From: Ophioderma brevispina
Lineage: Eukaryota; Echinodermata; Ophiuroidea; Amphilepidida; Ophiodermatidae
Length of the DNA stretch: 64,000 nt
Assembly (NCBI GenBank): GCA_023653785.1
Contig: JAMKCH010012527.1
Coordinates: 1 to 64,000, forward strand
Direction of reading: 5' to 3'
This document shows positions 11,310 to 22,283 of this stretch, piece after piece. Each line of letters begins with the position of its first letter. Position 1 is the first letter of the stretch. Under the pieces are notes generated by a model. That model was not told the origin of the DNA. It searched no databases and was given only the letters and a program-made list of their open reading frames with translations. The position numbers and the translations under genes were made by a program.

Positions 11310-12332
11310 TAAAATGAGAGTAAAGGATATACAGTGATAATATTTCAATGTGCTCAATGAACTTAGAAACTCAATTTTAGCTGTTTTTAACTAATTTATG
11401 CTTTCACAAAGTTTTAAAAGAAAGCTCTTGTATGACAGAATCAAGAGATTTTGCTATCAAATACGATTACAATTAAGTTTACAAATAGAATGTTGAAACT
11501 GGGTCTCTAAGTTTAGTGAAAACCATTAAGTAGCTGAAGTTTAGACTGTGGGAAGGGGAATCTACTAATGTTTATTTCCTGACCCCAAAAACAAAAAAGC
11601 CATGGTCAACGTTTCAAAGAAATCAGTAACCAGTGGTGAAGTGTATCAATCTTTGGTTCATATGATCCCTTTTAAGATGTGTGATAACATTTTCATATGC
11701 ATGAATTCATTTTCAGTTTTACATCTCATCATGCATGATAATCAGTATTTTCATAACTATTATATCAACCATTCGATCTTTCACGAATGAATCAATAATC
11801 AAGTGATAAGAATTAATGCCATCTGGATTTTCAATAAAATGCTCACTGGGTGAATTTTTCCCAAGAGTTGGGGACTTGCATGCATATGTTGTACTGTATA
11901 GATACATGCTGCTTTGTAAAGGGAATGAATGGGGCAAATTAGTGGAGTTGGTTGCTATGGTAACTTGCTTTCTTAGTGGTGATGGGTTAATAATTTTCAG
12001 CACTTTCTGAACAGGTGTTGCCTGTTTACAATTCATTTTGAGGTAGCTTGGTGTTTAATTCACAGATTAGTGTTTGATTAACTTTATAGCTTTACTGTGT
12101 CCACGCAAGAACGAAATGGATCAATATATCAATTTTATACAATACATTTCTTTAAAGGTAGAGTATACTGTAATTACCACTAGCAACACACAATGTAATT
12201 TGCTCCTAACATTTCGCATGGATTTTAATTTCAATTCTGTGCGCATTTTGCTCAGAACTTCATTTTGTGCAAATTTTGGATTGATAATATACGTCATAAA
12301 TATTAAATGTTACAAACTGTTTAAACTTTCAG
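11310..12332. other. Cav1 intron, last part
   Basis: AT-rich intron that ends in a pyrimidine-containing acceptor (AAACTTTCAG at 12323-12332). Overlapping frames of up to 105 codons (11719-12036) have no recognisable similarity and are not called. Confidence 0.5.
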
Positions 12333-12653
12333 GTTCTAGCAGTGAGGGGCGTTTCACCAGTGCATGACAGGGATCTGATAACCACGGCTGGTCGGGAGCT
12401 TGCCGAGGCATGTGACATGACGCCCGAGGAGATGGACGCAGCAGCACATCAACTCATGCAGTCAGGACAGACAGACACCCAGCTGCCATACTTTGACCAT
12501 CTTAGTGGGTACGAACTAAAGGACTATACCCAGAGGTCATTACAACAGCGACGTGACTTACAGAGGCTCGCCAGAGAGCCCACGATGACCAGTAGTGGTT
12601 CTGATGATCCTGAGGACACTGATCAAGAAATGGTCTATGTGACCACGTTATAG
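12333..12653 (+). CDS. Cav1: Terminal coding exon of L-type calcium channel alpha-1 (Cav1): distal regulatory helix and PDZ ligand
   Basis: Encodes the last 106 residues plus a TAG stop (12651-12653), spliced phase 0 after the acceptor TTTCAG (12327-12332). Residues 15-38 read LITTAGRELAEACDMTPEEM followed by DAAA. This matches the [20 protein letters not shown] region of Cav1.3, the distal regulatory helix that in vertebrate Cav1 channels folds back on the proximal tail and competes with calmodulin (known for the family). Further on, YELKDY corresponds to YELQDF of Cav1.3, followed by an acidic stretch. The protein ends EMVYVTTL, comparable to EMICITTL of Cav1.3. TTL at the end is a class I PDZ-binding motif of the kind bound by Shank-type scaffolds in vertebrates. 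Conservation of the binding partners here is inferred. Confidence 0.92.
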   Translation, partial: VLAVRGVSPVHDRDLITTAGRELAEACDMTPEEMDAAAHQLMQSGQTDTQLPYFDHLSGYELKDYTQRSLQQRRDLQRLAREPTMTSSGSDDPEDTDQEMVYVTTL

Positions 12654-13145
12654 CAGCGATTAGGGTCCCTACCTCTTCAGCTATTGTCAGTAGGGGCCTA
12701 ATCAGTGTATAGTTATCATTCATTGTGGGCTAAATTCCTTACATATTTTGTATTGCATTGTTACTGCTGAAGCTAATTCACAAGCAAATGCACTGTGATC
12801 AGACTTTGTTATTACCACATTGTAAATTGCCTTTTTATCGTTTATTTTCTTTTCTAAACATTAATACATGTAAGGAGTTTGGCCTACAAATTATATAGAA
12901 ATGATTTATAATCATGACAAGTGCCATTACGATAGCATTTTTACAAATTTTATCTAATTTATTCATTTCCAAAAGTCCCTCTGTGATTGGTCATTTATGT
13001 GTTGTTTATTATGTACCATATTTGAGAACTTTTGTTGTCTGAATCAAAGTGTGTTATTCTTCAAAGAAGATGTGGATAGACAATATGAAAATGAACTCTA
13101 GTTTTCCCCATTCCTTTGCTGAATATGATTTAATATTAATATTTG
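12654..13145 (+). other. Probable 3' UTR of Cav1
   Basis: Non-coding sequence directly after the Cav1 stop. I found no AATAAA between the stop and about 16310, and the first canonical one is at 16311-16316. An ATTAAA occurs near 14062. The polyadenylation site is therefore unresolved and the 3' UTR may be long or use a variant signal. Confidence 0.45.
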
Positions 13146-13400
13146 GCCATTCCATTTAATACCCACTCCACAGCTCTGGAAGTTTTAGGTAGTCTTCCAC
13201 AGAGGGAGTATTGGTGTCAAATGGAATAGCCCACTGGGCAACTTCATGTGCAATACACACCCCCTCTGTGAGACTGGGTAAGTGTTCAATGGGGGAGTGT
13301 GGAATCTAAATGAAATATCCCATATGATAAATTCATTTAATATTCACACTCTCTCTGAGGTAGATACAGGTAAAGAGTTCCACAGGGGTATGTATTTCAA
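13146..13400. repeat. Degenerate repeat with CCATTCCATTTAATACC-type units
   Basis: Units of the type ATTCCATTTAATACCCACTCC appear together with inverted forms (GTCAAATGGAATAGCCC) and repeated CTTCCACAGAGGGAGTATT-like phrases. The pattern suggests two or three decayed copies of a short palindromic element. Confidence 0.45.
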
Positions 13401-13562
13401 ATAGAAAAGCACAATCAGTTTGTATTGGCATAAAGATATTTCCATAAGAAATTTTATTCTGATTGAGAAAAGCTAGCTTGCAAAGCTTTAAATGAAAACC
13501 AGTGTAACATAACAAGTGCTTAAACATAAACAGAAAGGTTTTAACTTGAATGGAACTAGTAG

Positions 13563-13850
13563 AACCCAGAGGGTGTTCGAACCAATCCCATAATGCATTG
13601 CAATGTGCCTATACTGTACTAAACAAACATATGTCAGTACTTATGGATAAAGTGTTCAAGAAGTTAAAGGACACAAAACATTTCATGAGCATAAAATTAT
13701 GTACTAGTGTTTTGTGGGCTAAATTGAGTGTAAAATGTCAGTGTTTTCATGTGTTAAGAATAGGATTTTTATGGGATCACATGACCTTAATGAGGTAAAA
13801 TTTCCCAAAACTGGTGCATTGTGGGATGGACTCAATACACCCTCTGGGTT
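13563..13850. mobile_element. MITE with terminal inverted repeat AACCCAGAGGGTGT
   Basis: The left end is AACCCAGAGGGTGT followed by CCCATAATGCA. The right end, on the other strand, is AACCCAGAGGGTGTAT followed by CCCACAATGCA. Total about 288 bp. An 82-codon open frame covers most of it but lacks any recognisable domain. Confidence 0.7.
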
Positions 13851-14424
13851 CAGTCATATGCAAGACAAGTGGTAAATATTTAATTCATATACTGTCAAGT
13901 GCTTTGCAACTGTTGATGTCTTAAATGGAGCAACTTTTGCAGTGACAATGGAGCAACCTTAAAAGTCATAATCGCTGGGTCATAATTGGAGCAACCTTTG
14001 AAGATATATTTTGATTTTATACCCACATCACAACACTGAATGTAGATAATGGGGTAAATGCATTAAAAGATAGCTTGGACTATAGTTTAACACATGACTG
14101 TGAACTGACTCAACCAAAATGCTATATATGGATTTGACATATTGTGTTTCTAAAGATGAACTAGTTTAATTAAGCCAGTTTGAATCTAGATTAAACTACA
14201 TTTTTAATCTTTGTATGTATTTTAACCTCAGTCCAAGCCAACCTCTTTCCATTTCCAACAAGTTCTTTTTAAACAATTTTTAAATGTCTCGTACTGTAAC
14301 CAGTTTTTAATTTCAGACTTTTTACTAGCAACAATTGCATTGTAATTTTTTCTCCTATAGGGTTAGCATATTTGACAGATTTAACCACAAGTTAATCAAA
14401 ATATTGCTAAGGTGTTCTGTATCA

Positions 14425-14784
14425 TTAAAGGTGCAACAAGAGATTTCACATTTCACATATCAAGTGTTCCTAAAAAATTAAAAGTACTAATTTTTGTCCT
14501 GATGTTAAGCTTTCCATCAAAAATATCCCCATCTGAAAGGGTTAAGCTGATAAATCTTTCTTTGGTACAAAATTGTAAAATTTCTAATTTCGTATAGGAG
14601 CAAATACAAAATTCAGCCTATGTTTTGCATTGAAATACAAGCAAATCGAAATCTTTTTTTCTCTCTTTTAAAACATTTCTGTAGCCAAATACAAGGTAAG
14701 GAATCTATTGTGTATCTGATCTTTATGAAAGTACTATTATAACACAATATTTGGGTGCCTAAAAATCTCTTTTTGCACCTTTAA
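14425..14784 (+). mobile_element. TTAA-flanked MITE family B, copy 1
   Basis: Bounded by TTAA at 14425-14428 and 14781-14784. The left terminus is AGGTGCAACAAGAGATTT and the right terminus, on the other strand, AGGTGCAAAAAGAGATTT. The second copy at 18697-19168 is interrupted by a SINE-like insertion. Confidence 0.85.
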
Positions 14785-14789
14785 CACCC

Positions 14790-14985
14790 AAAGGTCTACT
14801 GGCTGATTTTATTGGCTGTACATAGGGTTATGATGTATTCATCCAATCAGAGACATGATAAGAAAAACTTAGTTTTAACAGATTATAAAGGTCTATTTTG
14901 ATTGGCTACTCAAAGGTTATATCATGTTATATCATGTGACGAGCCAATCAGAGATACTATAGGAAAGGTGTAGACCTCAGAGGGA
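14790..14985. repeat. Two-unit direct repeat with CCAATCAGAG motifs
   Basis: Two units of about 95 bp, each beginning GGTCTA-TTTTATTGGCT (variants) and ending CCAATCAGAGA-AT. Within each unit ATTGGCT and AGCCAAT/CCAATCA form a short inverted repeat. The function is unknown; probably decayed element ends. Confidence 0.45.
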
Positions 14986-15279
14986 TAACACTGTAAAAAA
15001 TGAACCCCATGAAAATATTTTGCTTTCAAGTGTTCTCTTCAGGGGGTCATCCATTGAAAGTAATGTCAGTCTTATCATAAGCACCAATACAGAGTAAGTC
15101 GTGCACAGCTATTTGTCTCTATTCAAATTGTCTTTTATTTTTTAACATATTAAGCAACAAAATTTTGGGATAACTGATGTAAATAGAAGCATCCAAGAGC
15201 CATCACCCCCTGTAAAAATCAAGAAAACCCCATGTCAGGAATCTTACCATATAGGCATACAAATGTCTTGATTTGTATG

Positions 15280-15475
15280 TTATAGTGCCCTCTATTGCCC
15301 AATCGGCAGAGAGATATGTGCAAACTCTATTTTTTTTAAAATCATGTTTGCCAGTAATTAAAATATCCTAAAATTTGCACTGGATGTATATAGCTATACC
15401 CAAATCGGGTGTCCAAACTGTGCTGCTTTTGAATATTGTCTTATTCTAGTTTTGTCATGATAAACAGCTGTGTGC
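15280..15475 (+). repeat. Dispersed repeat family N, copy 1
   Basis: Shares GCCCTCTAT, CAGAGAGA, GTGCAAA, AAAATTTRCAC, TGTC-AAA and TTTTRTCRTGA in the same order with 18045-18260. Both start near TGTTATAGYGCCCTCTAT. Moderately diverged, with ends not precisely defined. Confidence 0.5.
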
Positions 15476-18044
15476 AATTTATTCATACCCTATAATGAGA
15501 ATTCCGACTGCTTTGTCGGCAAGGTTATGTACAGGATTAAACAATGAAGGTAATGGGTATTGACTCGACAAAAGTGGGCACACGACATGTATGCAGTCTC
15601 AAAGAGCTTCTCCACCATTCAGGATACCAATCCATTGAAAAAGGCACTGCTTGATGAACAGAGAGCACGCCATGTGGCATTGAAGTTGCTGGAGCTGGGC
15701 TAAGTGCTGCATTCTGGGTATTGCCATGATGAGCCTTTGTAGTATTCACAGCTACACCAAGCTCCAAACAGAACATGATGAACAAATGTGAACAAATTGC
15801 ATCGGGAATCAGCAAATTTTAACTGTCAGATGCACCGTTATACTGTGTAACTTGCACTTAGATGATTGTACAAAGTGGCTGGAGGTGTGAATTTGGAGCT
15901 ATGATGAATTGTTGATTACTTTGTTACTGCCTGTTAATAATAACTGCCAATGGTTGTGCCAGGGAAAAATGGGCAAATGAGGTGCAAAAGTTAATTTTGG
16001 GGTGGTGTGGATTTTGACATTTGTGTAAAATTTGTGCAAAAATTGACATTTTATCCTAAAGTGAGAATTTTATGTATTTTTAAGTGTGTAGGGTGTATAA
16101 GTCTGGGTTGGAACTACTGACTAATCTGCGATTACTTCGTCAACTAATGGGAGGATTTAACATTTGTGCATTGTATACACCTTCCCCTTTTCAACTGGCA
16201 CCACCATTGTTAAATTGAGACTATTGTCATCTTGTTAAGAAATCCAGTGGAATTTTAATCAATTTACTTGGGCATTAAATGATTGTAACACCCCTCTTCA
16301 GATTCCCTGAAATAAAGTGCCGCTCACTTGTTTCCATGGATTACTAACAGGGAGAGAAATTCCAGAGGGTACTCATACTTTGCTACAAATAGTCTCTAGT
16401 GAGACTATTGTTCATATCCATTATACTCAAGACCCAGTTTGTGGCCTGAATTTGATATTTTTATCAAATTTCCTAGTAATTTCTGAAATGAAAAAAGCTT
16501 TATTTTTACCAAATGGGAGAAATTTTACAACAAATTTTTGAATATGTTGAAAAAGGGGCTTGTTGTTATGTAAAAATCTATATAAAGGGGTTATCCATAT
16601 TAGCAGATGCCCAACAGTGAGAACCATTTTGATGGTAGCACATTGACATATAGCTATAGTCCATTCAAAAGCTGGTAGATCGTAGGTGGAGGGAGTATGG
16701 ATGTACCTCTGAAAGTGGGATATATTTATACAAAATTCCAAGAAAATGGGAAATATTTAAACCAAATTTCAAGGAAATGGAAATATTTATACCTAATTTT
16801 CAAGAAAATTGGGACTATTTCAATACACAAAGTTCAGACTTCGGCCTGAAATTATAACCCCAAAATTGAAATTGTTGATCTTGATTAGCATATTTGTGAA
16901 ATTTTAGTTGTATAATTCAAAATAAATTGGACTAATTTTGTAACATATGCAGAAAAAATTAAAAACATGAAAACATGTTTGTATTAGCAGATGACCAAAA
17001 TTGAGAACCTATTTGTATCTCGCTTGTGTAGTCATTGAATCGAGTTACTCCGAAAAGATTGTACTCCTGGTTTGCTGGTGGATAACTTTTAAGATGACCC
17101 AAGCCAAGTCAAGTTGATGGCCTCTGTACTCTCTTCATGTAGTGATTGGCTAATTCCCTCCTCCCTGGTTACCGGGGTAATTATTATCATCCTGAAAACT
17201 CTAAGCTTAAAGTGAACCAGATTTCCAATCCAACTGACTGAGATTCCTACACAACTGTACCTAAAATAATCCAGCTCAGTCATTTCAGCCAATGAGATAT
17301 TCAGGTGGAAAATATTGGTGGATCCTTGATGTCATTCCTTGATAAAATCAATAAATCAACCCTATATGGAATTTGCCGTTTCTCTTGTTTATTTTGTGCA
17401 GAAGTCCATATTCATACAGATTTCTCTTATTTCGTGCAGAAATTACCTGAAGGGATAACCAATTATCAGTGCAATCACTTTCCAAGTCATTGGAAAATTT
17501 GTTAAAGCTCACTGCCAGCGGTGCCATTGTTGTTGATTGATTTATTGATTTAATGAGCGCATTACCCAAATTAGCTGTACATAAACTCAATTGTACCTTT
17601 TAACCTGTGTATTGTAAATACTGTATACATATTTATTTAAAAATGCTCTTATTTTGTATACCAGTCTACAAAGTGTGCAATTGTTACATGTAAAAAATGT
17701 CTTTGTAGCCTCTGAAAATTTGGTTGGCATTTTTTTTGTAAGAAGTGATTTTGCCTTAAGATGGAGAAAACATTCTTCACCATTGTTGCTATTTTATGTG
17801 ATCAATGTATTGGTAATCTGAAAATTAAGGAATCAATCACATGGCTATTGATGATCAGGGATTCAACTGTAATGTGATTGTTTTAGAAGATACCTGATAA
17901 TTTCTTACAATTTACAATGGTGCCAAAACTTTTGGAATCACTTACACAGCTGTTTGATCCCATGCAAATTGTCTTTTTTATTTTTAGAACAATTTTAAGC
18001 AGTGGCAGCACAATTTTGACAACTGATAGAGGTAGGGACATACC
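15476..18044. other. No gene recognised
   Basis: AT-rich sequence with overlapping frames of up to about 104 codons that resemble nothing I recognise. AATAAA at 16311-16316 could serve the upstream Cav1 transcript, but this is speculative. Confidence 0.4.
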
Positions 18045-18260
18045 TGTTATAGCGCCCTCTATGTGCCCATTGTCCAGAGAGAGACGTGCAAAACTAGGTT
18101 TTTAAGAAAATGTATTTGTCCACAATGAAATTTTGTAAAATTTACACAAGAAGGTAATTGGGATAAATAATCCAAATTAGTTGTCAAAAGTGTGTCGCCG
18201 TATATATTTTTTTATATTCTGGTTTTATCGTGACAAATGAGACTTTCAAACAGCTGTTCT
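18045..18260 (+). repeat. Dispersed repeat family N, copy 2
   Basis: Diverged copy of 15280-15475, starting with GTTATAGCGCCCTCTATG and followed by the same ordered blocks. Confidence 0.5.
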
Positions 18261-18696
18261 TATGGAATAGGAAATCAAATTGCCCTGTGCTACTTGGTTA
18301 CCTGATGATAAACCCAAAATACATTGCATTATTTCATTTAAAAATGATCATTTAGTGACAGTTTATTTGTGTGAACTGATGGCTAACTTGCAATATTTCA
18401 TTTTATTTCAAAAGTATATATATTTGTAATCAAATTTTACCAATGGCATTCTGGGAAAATTTGCATTAAAATCCAAAATATATTTGCTAAACCAGTGAAC
18501 ATCACTTGCACATTTTATGCACAAGGAAGTTGAATTAAGATATTTCTTTCAGTCAAAATATATATTTTTGAAATAATGAGAAATGCAAGTTTCCATTTAT
18601 TTCATCTATCATTAGATATGTAATTGGTGATCAAGTAGCAAATAGAGGGACGAAATATAACAGCATGCCATTTCTTATCATATATTTGTCCTCCAC

Positions 18697-19168
18697 TTAA
18701 AGGTGCAATGAGAGATTTCACATATGAGGTGTCCCTAAAAAATCAAAAGTACTGATTTTTGTCCTGATCCATCAAAAATATCCCCATCTGGAAGGATTAA
18801 GCTGAGAAATGGTTATTTGGTACAAAAATGTGAAATTTCTACGAGCAAATACAAAATTCAGCCTATGTTTTATATTGAAATATAAGCAAATATATAAATT
18901 TGGGCCATGTTAGGAGCGTCCGTATCATGGATACACGCGGCCTTGGATCAGCTTACTCAGCTGAATAAATCCTGACACCACCACAAGCCATTACCAATGA
19001 CTTGTGGACACGCAAAAAGAAGAAGCAAATCAAAATCACCTTTTTCTCTCTTTTAAGACATTTCTGTAGCCAAATACAAAGTAAGAAATATATTGAGCGC
19101 CTAATCTATATGAAATTACTATTATGACAATATTTGGGTGGCCTCAAAATCTCTTGTTGCATCTTTAA
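18697..19168 (+). mobile_element. TTAA-flanked MITE family B, copy 2, interrupted
   Basis: Bounded by TTAA at 18697-18700 and 19165-19168, with family B termini AGGTGCAATGAGAGATTT and (other strand) AGATGCAACAAGAGATTT. Relative to copy 1 it carries a roughly 131-bp insertion at 18892-19022. Confidence 0.85.
18892..19022 (+). mobile_element. SINE-like insertion inside MITE B, copy 2 of the family
   Basis: The insertion is flanked by an 8-bp direct duplication, AAGCAAAT (18884-18891 and 19023-19030). The unoccupied MITE at 14425-14784 has a single AAGCAAAT at the same place. The insert ends in an AAGAAG tail. The target duplication plus tail indicate target-primed retrotransposition, and the source of its promoter is not evident. 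Confidence 0.75.
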
Positions 19169-20613
19169 TTCAGAATGGTAAACCTGACATGGTAGGAAAT
19201 TCAGACACTTGAATGTCAAGAGAATTATGTTCATTCATATTATGTCAAAATCTTGCCGGTCTCTTTTTTCCAAGGAGTGTATTAATTGAAATATATACCC
19301 AATTCCAAATGGTTATGAAACTTGTAAAATTCTACATTATAAGACATTACTCCTGAACCACCACAATATCGGGCACATTAAGTTAATTATATTGTGATGT
19401 GTTTAAATAAGCTACAGTGATTTGTTTTCGTTCACCTGAATGCCAGAGATTTTATAATGATGTGAGTTTACTATAAAATGTGTCAGATAAAGTGGTTCAA
19501 AATGACAGACATTCAATATTATGCCTCCTCTTATTGGTTAACTCTTTTTGGTGGAAAACTTTTTACAAAATGTCAATCAATACAAACATATTCGAGCAGA
19601 GGCAGAATCAAAAGATGAATGGAAGATGTACAGGGGTTCCAATGAAGATACAAAGAAAAATGTAAAGAAAAAGAAACAAAACTGATCATCTGGCAGCAAA
19701 TTTCTATATTATAATTTCTATGTAACGTTAAAAAATAATGCATAAATGTGGTAATACAAAAGTCTTACTATCCTTTGAGATACCGAGACAGGAAGGGGTT
19801 TGCTCAACCATAAGGACCAAGTTTCATTGATTGGAGTACAGTTAGAGGCCTAATGAAAAACATTGTTGTACTTAATTTATCAAAACAAGAAAATTATATT
19901 GTTGTGTGCATTTTTGTTTGTATCCTATAATGCTATATCAAGAAGGTGCAAGATTTTGTTGAAGATGATGCTATTGTTAAGTGTTATTTGTGATATTGCC
20001 AATAGATTTGTGATGTCGTGTTTAATGTATCAATCACCTGTTGTGAAATGTTCACATTTGGTTTTATTCCAATAATAAGTTAAATGTTGTGTTCACATCC
20101 AAGTTTATATATTTCTTTAATGTAAACTTAGTGTATTAGTGTTCTATGGGTGTTTTTCTTTACATTTAAATAGGGTAATATAAGAAAATGACCTGACACG
20201 TTGACAGTGGTTCTAGCTTAAATACTATTTCCATACTTTCCCTTGAATTAATTATTTTTGTTCCTTCATAATTTGAGTGAAATAATATGTAAACTATTTC
20301 TAGGTGGTTTCTAGGTTTCAAGATTACTTAAGTGTATTCATAAAGATTTCAGCGGTACTTTTAGAATCTGATCTGAGACAGAAATATAGTTGCAGACGAC
20401 CCTTGAAAATCTCTAGGCATTTGACACAGATGTCTACAAACTTGTGGCTATAGAATACAAATCAACATTGTTGCCCAGGAATACAAATCAAGTGAACTAA
20501 GTTTAGGACAAACTAAGTTGGAACAATGTTAACAAAACTCCCCAATTATACCTCTTCCTAAAACAATTTGTGCTTGTTGTGTTCTTGCGTCCAGTGGTCA
20601 GAGACAAACTCTC
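19169..20613. other. No gene recognised
   Basis: AT-rich, with only frames below about 75 codons. No repeat family identified. Confidence 0.4.
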
Positions 20614-20796
20614 TGCCAGAATTGTTCAGAGTTATTTACGTTGCGCCGGGCGTGACGTGCGTCAACACGGAAGTGAATGCAGATTGGCTTGTTTGAGTAG
20701 GTTGGCCTCCCCATTGGTTAATCGCGCATGAGGTGTCTCCGCCCCTTTTATGCAAATATTACGGCGCGCGTTACCGACCTCTGAACAATTCTGGCA
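20614..20796. mobile_element. Short GC-rich inverted-repeat element
   Basis: 18-bp perfect terminal inverted repeats, TGCCAGAATTGTTCAGAG at 20614-20631 and its complement at 20779-20796. They enclose about 147 bp that is GC- and CpG-rich (GCGCCGGGCGTGACG, GGCGCGCG) in AT-rich surroundings. A MITE is likely; a regulatory CpG-rich segment is the alternative. Confidence 0.6.
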
Positions 20797-21029
20797 GCAA
20801 CTTTAACCTTAACATACTCTCTGGAGGCTTCTTTTACATATTCAGGGTAGAATATGCCCTCTTATGAATGTTAATGGTGTATGACCCAATTGACAACCTT
20901 GTCCCCCACTTTACCCCAGTGAAATTTAAGGCCTGGGAAAAGATTTCTTTTGATGTTATGAACAAAAATGTCTGAATTAACTACACGCACTACCGTACGG
21001 GTCAATCTGATACACATTTTTGCTTCTAC

Positions 21030-21310
21030 TATTTCGAGGGCGCCCTCAATTTTCAAACAAATTGTGTTTTTTGCATATACATAATGCTTGTCCATATACT
21101 AAACACTGTAAAATAGCTAAGCTCAAATCGAAGTCCTTCATATAGAAAATCACAACTTTGTTATAAATTTCCGGATCCAGAAATTTAGTTATACACAGTA
21201 TCCTATGGCACTGTATACTGCATGGAAACGAAAAATCCGATACATCTCAAACTTTGGAATTGGGCATTTTAGGTGACTATCTTTAGTGACTATTTTCAAT
21301 AAAACCACAA
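21030..21310 (+). mobile_element. MITE family E, copy 1 (partial)
   Basis: Matches the family E body (GCTTGTCCATATACTAA, AGCTAAGCTCAAATCGAAGT, CCTTCATATAGAAAATCACA) but lacks clear TTAA-bounded ends. The left flank (about 20880-20935) instead resembles the complement of 22925-22970, so two elements are probably joined here. Confidence 0.6.
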
Positions 21311-21748
21311 TGAAATTAATCATATACTCCCACATAATTGGGTCATCAAAATTTTATAAAGCAACCATTTAAATTTGTGTGAATTTCTTTAATTTTTTAA
21401 TGAAGAAAGTTTTGGAATGAATGCAGAGAAGAAATATGTGATAAATGAGTTGTCTCTCCTCAGGTCTGTAATTTGAGTACTGGTGAGAAACCCATGTCCT
21501 GACTTACAGAACATATAGGTCCATTCATACCTCGGTGCACTGTGTGTTCCTTTGCAGATATATCAATCACTCTCTGCCACAAGTCACTGCAAATCCAGTT
21601 AAAATGAATTAAATTTTATTGCAGTACCGTGATGCAGTATTTTGCGCAGAGACTGCAGTTCAACACAATGCGCCACATCACAAATGCAGTGAAGTATGAA
21701 TGAACCTTATTTCTTATAATTCAACACTGTTTACTAGGATTCAAGTAT

Positions 21749-22263
21749 TTAAAGGTGGGTGACCCGATCATGATGCAAATTTCATATATGATGTTTTATC
21801 CTTCACACATGGAAGCATATCACCTATACTCGATTCGCGCTGATATAGGAGCTGGGGAAAAAGTTTTGGGTCATATCCCATTAGGTGAAATAGGGAAGAA
21901 GAATTTTAATCTATCCAAGAAGTCGCTTTGCTGCCTAACAATAGAAATAGAATGGAAAAGGGCCAAGTAAAAAACTAAATTTGGTTTACTGTACTTTTCT
22001 CAATTCAACTTTAAACGGTTTGTACAGATTTATTAAGATATTCTTCACATTTTCACTGTACGTATCCTCGTGGAGCCATAAGTTGAAAACAATTGTAAGC
22101 CTACTGAGCACTATACACGGTATGTTTATACTCTATGGTGCATTGTTCCTAAATGTAGACTGACAAAGAAATTCCTCGAATTCTTTAAACAAAAGAAGTT
22201 ACGTGAGGGACTTTTTCTTTTAATGTGTTGTTTAGGCCAAGGTTTTCTTTTCCAAATATGTTA
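21749..22263 (+). mobile_element. TTAA-end MITE family F-like left part, truncated at T20
   Basis: Begins TTAA at 21749 followed by AGGTGGGTGACCCGAT, which matches the inverted right end of family F at 42698. The element is cut by the T20 run at 22264. TTCGCGCTGATATAGG here reappears inverted at 22655-22675 on the other side of the run, so both sides may belong to one longer element. Confidence 0.5.
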
Positions 22264-22283
22264 TTTTTTTTTTTTTTTTTTTT
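22264..22283. other. T20 run, possible scaffold join
   Basis: Exactly 20 T residues. No duplication of the flanks was found, unlike at 7019 and 24853. A natural poly-T tract is the alternative. Confidence 0.45.
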
